Positions 1-10,467 of a DNA stretch of 64,000 nucleotides are shown piece by piece (positions within the stretch are counted from its first letter, which is position 1; each line of letters opens with the position of its first letter). Origin of the DNA: Tubiluchus corallicola. Its lineage: Eukaryota; Priapulida; Priapulimorpha; Priapulimorphida; Tubiluchidae. Made by a program: the position numbers and the translations under genes. A model generated the notes under the pieces. The model had not been told where the DNA came from. It was given only the letters and a program-made list of their open reading frames with translations, and did no database searches. The stretch is from contig JAQGDQ010001023.1 in the NCBI GenBank assembly GCA_030141605.1, forward strand, positions 1 to 64,000, written 5' to 3'.

Positions 1-573
<573 letters not shown>

Positions 574-1227
574 ACATGAAAAGACATTGAAAACCTGCAT
601 TTTCCTTCTTACAAATGACCTTTAATCTGCTATTATTCTACAAAAAGCCAACATTCTTAATTTTCTTTAATTTGCAAGGGAAATTTTGCAGCAAGCCTTT
701 TGAAAGCTAATCAATGAGGTGATTCTAATTGCTTTTAATAATCACTAATAAGGAAAGGCGGATTGATTGAGGTTTCCAGGAACTAATTTTCAAAGAGCTG
801 CGGAAGAATAAAGCAGACAGCAGAAACAAAAGCCAAGCTTTTAATGACTACAGGAGAATCAACTTGTAAAGATATTATTTTCAGTCCTTGTGCAAACAAG
901 CCGTAAAATGGCAAATAAATCAGTTTATTGTAATGCATATCGTTATTGCGCGGTGCCTGGGAGAATCACAGCTCAGGTCCAGGTTTAGTTATTGGGTTTC
1001 AAGGGCATGGCAGATACAAAGTAGATTATTACTGTTTTGTTAAAGATACACTTAGTTAAGTGTTATACGTAGAGGCATTATACGAGGATAATGGATATTT
1101 TAAAGGTCGTGCCCAATTTTATAGGCTAATGGCTGATGGTAGAAAACACCTGATTTCAACATGAAAGCGCATTAAATACATTAATTAATTTAAAAGGTCA
1201 TGACGTGGCTCCGGTCAAAGTTTTGGA
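574..1227. other. AT-rich stretch, nothing recognised
   Basis: No exon with splice signals, no repeat and no RNA gene was seen on either strand. The stretch 1391-1805 is similar. Both are probably intron of the large LRR gene that continues to the left. Confidence 0.5.
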
Positions 1228-1382
1228 AGGAGTTTACAATTTCTCACATAATTTAAGTTTACCACACAACCTAACCTAACCCTAACACTAACCATAACCC
1301 TAGCAATGACCCTAGTCTTACCCTAACCCTAACACTAATCCTAACCCAAGTTTTTCTTGTGTGTGGGGAATTGTAAACTTTA
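1228..1382. mobile_element. Foldback element with telomere-like interior
   Basis: The left end GTTTACAATTTCTCACA (about 1234) is matched by an inverted copy at the right end (TGTGGGGAATTGTAAAC, about 1361-1377). Between them lies a degenerate run of CCTAACCCTAA-like repeats (1269-1346). Two related structures with the same terminal motif occur at 11.35-11.79 kb, so this is a dispersed element family rather than a chromosome end. Superfamily unknown; no clear target duplication was found. Confidence 0.6.
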
Positions 1383-1805
1383 GCCAAATTTTCTCTGCTT
1401 AGTGTCAGATTTTATTAAAAATCATAATTACAGAAAACATTTTTAAGACTAATTTTGATTCCTTAAAGGATTCTTATGCGTTGACGTATTCAGTACCTAT
1501 TTTAGGCGCCGTTGAAATCTACTCACTTGATAAACAGGTAAACAAACAAACAAACAAAAATAAATGAAACGGGTCTATAAAATAATTAAGTTCTGATTTC
1601 ACATTTAGTAAGAAAAGTCACAGATTAGAGGAAATCAGAAAAATAATAAATTTACATCTGCTTTGCTGTCACCCTTCAAAGCAGGTCGCCCATCCGTGCA
1701 CTCAGCAATAATTCTGTTGCCTAACTGAATGAGCCATAATGCAATGATGAGCTTAATCTTATGCAACAAGTTTCATTAGATTTAAGCAAGGTAGAATACA
1801 CTTAC

Positions 1806-1877
1806 AGAACTGCCAAAGCTTCCAAGTTACTAAAAGCTCCATCAGCAATTTCTTGAACAAAATTATAGCTCAGATCT
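1806..1877 (-). CDS. LRR exon (sixth seen) of the large LRR gene
   Basis: A 72-bp exon on the minus strand, bounded by a pyrimidine-rich acceptor (TTTCTTTCCAG) and the donor GTAAGTG. Read with intron phase 2 it encodes one complete 24-residue leucine-rich repeat containing DLSYNFVQEIADGAF, the canonical LxLxxNxI...F pattern. Length, phase and splice-site style equal those of the LRR exons at 8978-9049, 27440-27511 and 32223-32294, which lie upstream in transcription. The gene continues past the left edge; its C-cap and anchor or receptor module are not in the window. Exons of 72 nt in phase 2 are the organisation known from LGR/RXFP-type receptors, so a receptor ectodomain is possible, but a simple secreted LRR protein is not excluded. 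Confidence 0.75.
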
Positions 1878-2123
1878 CTGGAAAGAAAGGAAACAAAATT
1901 TTGAAAGTTCGACTTTGTTCTATTTCGCTTCATTTGATTTCTCTTGATCACTTCGCTTCAATTATTTTTTCAGACCTTAAGATACACTAGTGAATCTAGA
2001 TGACTTACCTGAAGAATTGCTCAAGTTTCTTTTTTTTATGTACAGCCAACTAAAATTCCAAACTGAAGTTGAACTACCTTGCCACATTTTATCGGCCTGA
2101 CCTGCAGTTCGGTGACCACTGAT

Positions 2124-2550
2124 TAGGGGTGAGCATCGAACGCTCGAGTTCGAACGTTCGAATCTCGAATTCGATTCGAACGAGTTTTTTAGTTCGAACT
2201 CGATTCGGATCCAAAACTATAGATTCGAATAATTCAGCACTTCAATCACATATGCTCTTTATCACTAAAACGATTGAAACAACATGCAATTAGCGTGATT
2301 TAGCAGTGATTTCTGTGCCCAATTTTAAACAAATTACTAGTCGTTTTATTGCAGAACAAAATCTAGTTATATGCATGATCTTTGTAAGACTAATTTTTAC
2401 TGGTGGTTCGAAAACTAGTTCGAAAATCTTTCAATCTCAATTCGAATTCGGTTCGAATTCGAAACACTGAAGTTCGGTTCGATTCGAATTCGAAAGTCAC
2501 AAATTCGGTTCGATTCGAATTCGCGTTCTGGTAGAAAATGCTCAACCCTA
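2124..2550. mobile_element. hAT-type MITE with 8-bp target duplication
   Basis: A 427-bp non-autonomous element. Terminal inverted repeats are TAGGGGTGAGCAT (left) and TAGGGTTGAGCAT (right, read inward), 12 of 13 matching. It is flanked by a perfect 8-bp direct repeat CCACTGAT at 2116-2123 and 2551-2558, the target-site size of the hAT superfamily. The interior next to both ends is packed with TTCGAA/ATTCGAAT motifs, likely subterminal transposase-binding repeats. There is no coding capacity. The perfect target duplication suggests a fairly recent insertion. Confidence 0.88.
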
Positions 2551-2558
2551 CCACTGAT

Positions 2559-4257
2559 CAGTATTAAGAGTACAAATCAATACACGCTGTGCAGAACGAA
2601 TGTTGCTTGATGTTTTCCGCATTGAAGCGAATATTGTGGTTTATATTTTCATCACATATAATGTAATTCTGTTTATTTGACTGGGAAAGTGCCGCCTTTC
2701 AGTCACATTCACCGTGCCTCCGCCAGAAATATTATTCTTGCGCAGTATCATGGCGCCGATTAATAACATAGAATCGTAATAATTACACGTACCTTGAATT
2801 TTCAAAGCATTCGTTTGATTATGGCTTTGTGTTGCTCTGTACTAGAATAACTTTACTTTGATTCTTAAAAACTCGTATTTTAGTTTTAAATCAACCAAAA
2901 CTCAGGCAATTATGTAACATAAAAAGTGCTAAACTGTAATGTGGAAAGAATAATAAAAATCCCAATGAAATAATAGTAGACATGTGTAATACATCAGATA
3001 ACCATTGTCAGCCATTACTCAACTAAAAATGTTGGAAATTTTTATACTCTTCCAGAAGAGGAGCTTATTTAGTAATGCGACAATTAATTGGTGTTGTAGT
3101 TATTAGTCTTTCTAGAATGCTGTCATTATTATGAAGCCAGCGATGCTATGTTCACTGAATTAGATAACATGTTATTGTCACTAAATATCAATATTTTACA
3201 AAATAGTAGCAAAGAACTGCTGTCATTGTATCTTCGTGGAAGTCGTGGTTTTAATGTTGATGTTAACTGTAAAATTATCTTCAAAATTACAAAACGTTTT
3301 AACGTTTCAAGACAGTTATTATTACGGATTTGTTATAATTCATCGTGTCACATCTGCTAACTTTGCATTATATGTATTTTATATGTATTTGTATGTAATT
3401 ACTTGTGTTTGTTTGTGGACCTACTTATAAAAGTTTGTTTTATCTGCACTTCTGTCTGTACATACACTTGCACGGCGAGGCTTCACTTTTAAAATCTACT
3501 TAATTTGCTACTTTTCAATTTAAGTGAGCGCTTTTGATTTATCATTTTTTCTTCGGTAAATAACTAGAATTCCAACTGTAAATTGAACAAAAAAACTTCT
3601 ATTCACAAACAACTTCTATTTACATTTTTTTCTAAAAAAATTAAAAAAAAAATACATTTTGTAACTTTGCAGGATTGCGAAATTGCGTTTGAGTGGTAAT
3701 AATTCCTTCACGTAAGTCATTTTTGAAAAAATAGTGTGTTTCCTTTCAATATTTTAAAGAGCAGATTGTTTTGACCTACAGTTTAACATTGGGTCCCGTT
3801 TTGCTTTAATTCTTAAACGGTTTCAAATGTCAAACTTTCTAATGGGCGTAACTTTGTGGCATTCCTTCCTTGTGTAATTACGTAACTAAAAGTTAGAGTC
3901 TCAATTAACTCAATTACAGTTTTGTAAGATGCAATCACGATAATAAACGTATAAGGCAAAAAATGTGAAACTAACTTCCTCAAAACAGTTGCTCAATTAT
4001 GAAACCAGCTAAATTAGCTAACATTCATTTTTTGTGTGCTGTCAATCAACAATGATGATTACACGGAAATGGTAAATTTTGAGACATATTGCGGTTGAAT
4101 ACGAACTGACTCGGTTAATCATTAGCGAAAATGTAAGCAAAATTTAAGGGTGAACTGACTTTTGTTATGACGCGTTCATACGCCACAGAGTAGGGTCTGA
4201 CAAAGAAACTTTTAATCTAGTGTTTTTTACACCTTTTCCTAATTTAAGAGTTTCATG
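2559..4257. other. AT-rich stretch, nothing coding recognised
   Basis: Short open frames exist (for example near 3150-3430) but lack LRR similarity, splice context or other support. Only a fragment of a dispersed repeat was recognised, at 3670-3800. Confidence 0.45.
3670..3800. repeat. Dispersed repeat, copy 1
   Basis: The segment containing GCGAAATTGCGTTT and ACGTAAGTCATT resembles a segment near 36265-36350 (GCGAAATTGCATTT, ACGTAAGCCATT). That copy extends into a region also similar to 54105-54260. Three diverged copies in one window indicate an unclassified interspersed repeat. Confidence 0.45.
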
Positions 4258-4457
4258 AGATACTAACATGGGTAAATTTTCAGCTAGATTTAGCTTTAGG
4301 AAGACGTGTTTCCACTCATGTTAATATTTCGGAAGGAAGTATGTTCATTTAAGTAGCAAAGCAACTGTATAAATCAACATGATTCCGAAATCTTATGATA
4401 AGTGGAGACACGTCTTCTAACTGAAATCTAGTCTGGCTCTATTTAATGCTCGTATCT
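4258..4457. mobile_element. Palindromic (foldback) element
   Basis: Two long diverged arms face each other. The left arm carries CTAGATTTAGCTTTAGGAAG and ACGTGTTTCCACT. The right arm, read on the other strand, carries CTAGATTTCAGTTAGAAG and ACGTGTCTCCACT. The arms extend outward to AGATAC at each end, giving about 200 bp around a centre of about 30 bp. No open frame. Consistent with a decayed foldback MITE; superfamily unknown. Confidence 0.65.
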
Positions 4458-5257
4458 AATCGGGCACTAATCTTTTAGCTATAAGTTAGCCTACATCTAA
4501 TACTATTACATGTTTAGTTGATAGCACGAGCTCTGCCTTTTCATGAATTTCCTTCTTTTTTGGTTTTTTGGTACAAGTTTTGCCAGCACTTTTAACGCAC
4601 TACTTGATTCTACTTGTTTATGTTGCACAATATCTACAGTTGAGATATATACTAAAACATACAATATTGTTCCCTGCAAGATTGTTTTGTTGTGGAAGAC
4701 CTGTGTTATAGAACCAAAAGTGGCACATTACTTCTGTTTTTATCCTTTATTACTTTACTACTATATTCTTTATTACTACTATGCTTTCACCAAAATGCCT
4801 AAAATAGACATTTTGTTACAGAATATAACATGTAAAATATTACAAATTATTATACATGTATAACAAATTTTGTCAATACTCGTTTTCTTAATTTTTGCAA
4901 ATATACAAATTTTGTAAAAAACCTGTGTCTCGTGGTTTTGTTAATTTCCAGCAATTTTATAATATTGTATTTCTTTTTTCATGTTAGTAGGTGACGGTGC
5001 TGCCAATATTCAGTCAGTGGAAAACGTTGTATATGATTCATTAGTATGCTGCCTCTGATACGCAGTATACATTTCTTATGTGCAATGTATTTTTACTTCG
5101 TATACGTAAGTTTTTAATTGGCAAATAAAGATTTCGTCTATCTATCTGACAAACTATAAATTGTTTCCAGTAAGTAGAGACATTAACACCAAATTAACTC
5201 GTAATTCTTCATCCTGGTAGAAGTGTTTGTAAAAGAGACACACATCGTTGTGTAGCT
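4458..5257. other. AT-rich stretch, little recognised
   Basis: No exon was recognised. The segment near 5100-5155 (CAAATAAAGATTTCG followed by CTATCTATCT) looks like the 3' tail of a non-LTR retrotransposon, but no coding remnant precedes it. Confidence 0.35.
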
Positions 5258-5403
5258 CGGTTTCTCTTTTTTCAAACAGCTCTAATTTTCACCCCAAAAC
5301 CGCACCAGGCGCAGTTTGGAACACCGCGTAGAAAAACATCCTAGCGGCGCTTGGTGGGGGGTCTTCGAGGGGAATTATAGCTGTTTGCAAAGGGGAGAAA
5401 CCG
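5258..5403. mobile_element. Short palindromic element
   Basis: The left arm CGGTTTCTCTTTTTTCAAAC followed by AGCTCTAATT is mirrored by a right arm that reads CGGTTTCTCCCCTTTGCAAAC-like sequence followed by AGCTATAATT on the opposite strand. An inner CACCAGGCGC / CACCAAGCGC pair continues the stem. It is a roughly 146-bp imperfect hairpin with no coding content, probably a small foldback MITE. It sits 170 bp before the 38-bp array. Confidence 0.6.
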
Positions 5404-5569
5404 GATTACTAGACGTTTTTTTTCGCAAGCGCGTCCATTTGATGATGGGTTATTAATTAACATGATAGAACGTTCTTCTGGACTGTCCATTTGCATTTCT
5501 TCTTTGTGCTGTAATGATGTTCCTCTGTTTTGCTGTTACTGATTGCAAGACAGTTAAAATCAGCATTCT

Positions 5570-8215
5570 TTCCATGTTTTTCTTCAAGCTTGTAAAGTCA
5601 AAATTCATTCAATGTTTTTCTTCAAACTTGTAAAGTCAAAATTCATTCAATGTTTTTCTTCAAACTTGTAAAGTCAAAATTCATTCCATGTTCTTCTTCA
5701 AACTTGTAAAGTCAAAATTCATTCCGTGTTTTTCTTCAAACTTGTAAAGTCAAAATTCATTCCGTGTTTTTCTTCAAACTTGTAAAGTTAAAATTCATTC
5801 CATGTATTTCTTTAAACTTGTAAAGTCAAAATTCATTCCGTGTTTTTCTTCAAACTTGTAAAGTCAAAATTCATTCCGTGTTTTTCTTCAAACTTGTAAA
5901 GTCAAAATTCATTCCGTGTTTTTCTTCAAACTTGTAAAGTCAAAATTCATTCCGTGTTTTTCTTCAAACTTGTAAAGTCAAAATTCATTCCATGTTTTTC
6001 TTCAAACTTGTGAAGTTAAAATTCATTCCATGTATTTCTTTAAACTTGTAAAGTCAAAATTCATTCAATGTTTTTCTTCAAACTTGTAAAGTCAAAATTC
6101 ATTCAATGTTTTTCTTCAAACTTGTAAAGTCAAAATTCATTCCATGTTTTTCTTCAAACTTGTAAAGTTAAAATTCATTCCATGTTCTTCTTCAAACTTG
6201 AAAAGTCAAAATTCATTCAATGTTTTTCTTCAAACTTGTAAAGTCAAAATTCATTCAATGTTTTTCTTTAAACTTGTAAAGTCAAAATTCATTCAATGTT
6301 TTTCTTCAAACTTGTAAAGTCAAAATTCATTCAATGTTTTTCTTCAAACTTGTAAAGTCAAAATTCATTCCATGTTCTTCTTCAAACTTGTAAAGTTAAA
6401 ATTCATTCCATGTATTTCTTCAAACTTGTAAAGTCAAAATTCATTCAATGTTTTTCTTCAAACTTGTAAAGTCAAAATTCATTCCACGTTTTTCTTCAAA
6501 CTTGTGAAGTCAAAATTCATTCCATGTTTTTCTTCAAACTTGTAAAGTCAAAATTCATTCCACGTTTTTCTTCAAACTTGTAAAGTCAAAATTCATTCCA
6601 CGTTTTTCTTCAAACTTGTAAAGTCAAAATTCATTCCATGTTCTTCTTCAAACTTGTAAAGTCAAAATTCATTCCACGTTTTTCTTCAAACTTGTAAAGT
6701 CAAAATTCATTCCACGTTTTTCTTCAAACTTGTGAAGTCAAAATTCATTCCACGTTTTTCTTCAAACTTGTAAAGTCAAAATTCATTCCATGTTTTTCTT
6801 CAAACTTGTAAAGTCAAAATTCATTCCATGTTTTTCTTTAAACTTGTGAAGTTAAAATTCATTCCATGTTCTTCTTCAAACTTGTAAAGTCAAAATTCAT
6901 TCCATGTTTTTCTTCAAACTTGTGAAGTTAAAATTCATTCCATGTATTTCTTTAAACTTGTAAAGTCAAAATTCATTCAATGTTTTTCTTCAAACTTGTA
7001 AAGTCAAAATTCATTCAATGTTTTTCTTTAAACTTGTAAAGTCAAAATTCATTCCATGTTTTTCTTCAAACTTGTGAAGTTAAAATTCATTCCATGTATT
7101 TCTTTAAACTTGTAAAGTCAAAATTCATTCCATGTTCTTCTTCAAACTTGTAAAGTCAAAATTCATTCCATGTTCTTCTTCAAACTTGTAAAGTCAAAAT
7201 TCATTCCATGTTCTTCTTCAAACTTGTAAAGTCAAAATTCATTCCATGTTCTTCTTCTAACTTGAAAAGTCAAAATTCATTCAATGTTTTTCTTCAAACT
7301 TGTAAAGTCAAAATTCATTCCGTGTTTTTCTTCAAACTTGTAAAGTCAAAATTCATTCAATGTTTTTCTTCAAACTTGTAAAGTCAAAATTCATTCCATG
7401 TTTTTCTTCAAACTTGTAAAGTCAAAATTCATTCAATGTTTTTCTTCAAACTTGTAAAGTCAAAATTCATTCCACGTTTTTCTTCAAACTTGTAAAGTCA
7501 AAATTCATTCCATGTTTTTCTTCAAACTTGTAAAGTCAAAATTCATTCCATGTTTTTCTTCAAACTTGTAAAGTCAAAATTCATTCCATGTTTTTCTTCA
7601 AACTTGTAAAGTCAAAATTCATTCCATGTTTTTCTTCAAACTTGTAAAGTCAAAATTCATTCCATGTTTTTCTTCTAACTTGAAAAGTCAAAATTCATTC
7701 CATGTCTTTCTTCAAACTTGTAAAGTCAAAATTCATTCCGTGTTTTTCTTCAAACTTGTAAAGTCAAAATTCATTCAATGTTTTTCTTCAAACTTGTAAA
7801 GTCAAAATTCATTCCATGTTTTTCTTCAAACTTGTAAAGTCAAAATTCATTCAATGTTTTTCTTCAAACTTGTAAAGTCAAAATTCATTCCACGTTTTTC
7901 TTCAAACTTGTAAAGTCAAAATTCATTCCATGTTTTTCTTCAAACTTGTAAAGTCAAAATTCATTCCATGTTCTTCTTCAAACTTGTAAAGTCAAAATTC
8001 ATTCCATGTTTTTCTTCAAACTTGTAAAGTCAAAATTCATTCCATGTTTTTCTTCAAACTTGTAAAGTTAAAATTCATTCAATGTTTTTCTTCAAACTTG
8101 TAAAGTCAAAATTCATTCCATGTTTTTCTTCAAACTTGTAAAGTCAAAATTCATTCAATGTTTTTCTTTAAACTTGTAAAGTCAAAATTCATTCAATGTT
8201 TTTCTTCAAACTTGT
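5570..8215. repeat. 38-bp satellite array, about 70 copies
   Basis: The unit contains CTTGTAAAGTCAAAATTCAT and TTTTTCTTCAAA. From the first CTTG (5589) to the last (8211) is 2622 bp, exactly 69 x 38, so the array has no net indel. Units differ only at fixed positions (CAATG, CCATG, CCGTG or CCACG; TTTTT, TTCTT or TTATT; AAAG or GAAG; GTC or GTT). The rare variant TTCTAACTTGAAAAG occurs at about 7256 and 7674, 418 bp (11 units) apart, and the following units repeat the same variant order. That indicates segmental duplication inside the array. Confidence 0.97.
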
Positions 8216-8977
8216 TCATTAAAAATTTAACTTTTCAAAACTTCTTCATTTTGCAGCCGAGCAAAGATTTCTGTTGAAGATGTATGTCTTTCCCAGAAAA
8301 ACATGAAACCGTAATGCAGCTGCTGTTTTGAATGAAAAGATTTGATTTTCTGCAGTGCCAATTAATATGGTATTGATAACAATTATTAGATGAAATGCGT
8401 CATTGTGAAAATAATAACTATTGTAAAGTCGATGCGGTCTAGTAAGAAAATTTTTTGAACTGTGCAAGGTTGTGTTTTTCTTTTCGGTGAACTTTTCTGG
8501 ATGTTCACGAAATAGTACATGAGTTGTTAAATTTGTCATACAGAACTTGGAATATTAGTCTGATAATAACTTATAATGTTAATATAGGACTGACAATAGT
8601 TAATATAGGACTTACAATATTGGAAATATAACACATATAAAATTTATAAATATAAATGTAAACGCTTATTATAGAATAGAATAAACAATTGTAAAATACA
8701 ATGATTTATGTTTATATGTATATTACTTTTTATCTGTATAATTCGAATTTTTCTCTACATATGATAAACGAATATTAGAAAATTGCCGCCATATTGGACA
8801 ACTTGATGCCAAATTGAATAATTTCAAACAGAAATTGAGCAACTAATTGGAGCCCATTGCCTTGATATTAAGCTCCTAAACATGCGTAAACTGTGGGCAA
8901 ATGTAGTATGTTAAGACTGAGCATAAGATATGAAATAAAATTATTTATTTTATTTATGAATAAATAAATGAACTTAC
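8216..8977. other. Nothing recognised
   Basis: AT-rich intronic sequence between the 38-bp array and the LRR exon at 8978. A 97-codon minus-strand open frame (8246-8539) shows no recognisable domain, signal peptide or splice context and is not called. Confidence 0.45.
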
Positions 8978-9049
8978 AATTTATCTAAGACTGGAAGATT
9001 GTGAAAGCAATCACTGCCTATCCTTTCCAACTTGTTATGACTTAACAAC
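8978..9049 (-). CDS. LRR exon (fifth seen) of the large LRR gene
   Basis: A 72-bp minus-strand exon with acceptor TTTTTATTGTAG and donor GTAAGTTC, phase 2 at both ends. It encodes one 24-residue LRR containing LLSHNKLERIGSDCF and NLPVL. The split Leu codon is completed by the preceding exon (27440-27511) and the following exon (1806-1877). The intron upstream of this exon is 18.4 kb and contains the four compact LRR paralogues on the same strand. The exon is recognised by motif, length, phase and splice sites; transcription is inferred. Confidence 0.75.
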
Positions 9050-9227
9050 CTACAATAAAAATCATATGTTTTTAAACTTCAATGCTAAAACTTTTAGATA
9101 TTTGTTAGATTTATACAAAAACACTTAAACAGAACTTGAAATAATGGAAAAATAAATTTTCAAATAAATAAATAAACAATTTTTTTAGTTAAGCTTTCAA
9201 AAACAGAATTGCAAATGCTTTCAATTA

Positions 9228-9490
9228 GATATGAAAATGTTCTCAACAGAGGTACAAATGCTTTCAACAGCTTTGCAAATGTTTTCAACAGAGGGGCGCA
9301 CAAGCTTCCAATAGCGATGCAAATGCTTTGAATACAGATCTAAATGCTTTTCAAAGAGGTACAAATGCTTTCAACAGAGGTGCGCATGCTTTTAACAACT
9401 TTGCAAATCCTTTAAGCACAGGTGCAAATGCTTTTCACAGAAGTACAAATGCTTTCAACAGAGGTGCAAATGTTTTCAGAGATGGAAATG
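9228..9490. repeat. Degenerate 21-bp tandem repeat
   Basis: Diverged copies of a unit like AAATGCTTTCAACAGAGGTGC recur about twelve times, with TTTGCAAATG variants. The repeat keeps a frame open on the plus strand (9328-9576), which reads as NAFNRG-like peptides. With no start context, splice sites or conserved domain this is a repeat and not a gene. Confidence 0.75.
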
Positions 9491-9761
9491 CACAAAAACA
9501 TATTTTGCTTTATAATTCCAAATCACTTACAAACAAAACTTGCAAAACAGTCATGCTTTTGTGCTTGTTTTTTTAAATCATTTTACTAGAATTATATTCT
9601 ATTTATTCTTGCCATTCAACGTTATGAATTTGCTTGGTTAACAATTGCGCTTACATGCCGTACATTGCGCTGCAGCTGTGTTATTCGTAGAGACCACTTT
9701 GGAGAAAGCCCAAGTCAGAAAACTGTAGCCTTTATTAGACTATTCACAAACAATAGTTCAG

Positions 9762-10000
9762 GCTCCCTCTTTCTCCCTCCCTCCCCCCTCTCTCTTTCTG
9801 TGCCTCTCTTTCCCTCTTTTTCTCTTTCTGTGTCTCTTTTTCTATCTATTCTCTCCTATTTCTCTCCCTCTTTCTTACTCTTCATTTCTCTTTCTCTCTC
9901 TCACTCTCTCTCTCTTTCTCTCTCTCTGTGTCACTCTGTTTGTCTGTCATGTTTCTGCCTGTCAGTCTTTCTCTCCTTCTTCCTCCCTCTCTCCCTCTCA
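9762..10000. repeat. Polypyrimidine (CT-rich) tract
   Basis: About 240 bp of C and T on the plus strand with short pure CT runs. A low-complexity open frame on the plus strand is a by-product. The following stretch 10001-10450 shows nothing recognisable. Confidence 0.85.
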
Positions 10001-10454
10001 TCTAACTACTTTACGTTTAATTGCTTGGCAATCACTGGGTGAGTTATTTAAAATGCCTTGCTAGAAAAAATTACAGCACAAAGACCAAAAGAAAAACCAT
10101 AACAAAATCTATACTAAGGTTCCCAAAACATAGGAATTTATTTGTAAAGAAATGTAACGATCGTAGGCTATTAAAACAGGTCTACTAAATCACTAAAATT
10201 ATTAACAAGTCAAATAAAACTAAACTGATTTTTCAAGACATTAATTTACTTTGTCAAGATTATAAGCATATTTATTTTTCAGTCTACAGAGGAAAAGAGT
10301 GGTAAAATAATAAACAACTCTTAATATGAAATATAAATAATCACTGATGGTTTTTGCGAGAGGAAGCCAGTTATAATAATGAATAAAAGCAATTCACTTA
10401 AATCACTTTAAGGGTTTCAATTTTTAGATCATAACTTCTGTGACGTGTAACATT

Positions 10455-10460
10455 TTTATT
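10455..10460 (-). terminator. Polyadenylation signal of paralogue A
   Basis: AATAAA on the minus strand, about 8 bases beyond the stop codon of paralogue A. Paralogue B has AATAAA in a comparable position (14469-14474). Paralogues C and D have none this close. Confidence 0.5.
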
Positions 10461-10467
10461 GCTTTTA

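Noticed and set aside
1260-1350. Chromosome end or true telomere
   Set aside because: The CCCTAA repeats are degenerate, short, bounded by inverted ends, and similar structures occur internally at 11.4-11.8 kb.
2750-2840. Short exon candidate (AAG|GTACGT donor, minus strand)
   Set aside because: 48-bp candidate without LRR consensus; splice signals alone are not enough.
5570-8215. CRISPR-like array
   Set aside because: Contiguous 38-bp tandem units with no spacers, in a eukaryotic genome without cas genes.
8246-8539. 97-codon minus-strand protein
   Set aside because: No signal peptide, domain or splice context; adjacent to satellite DNA.
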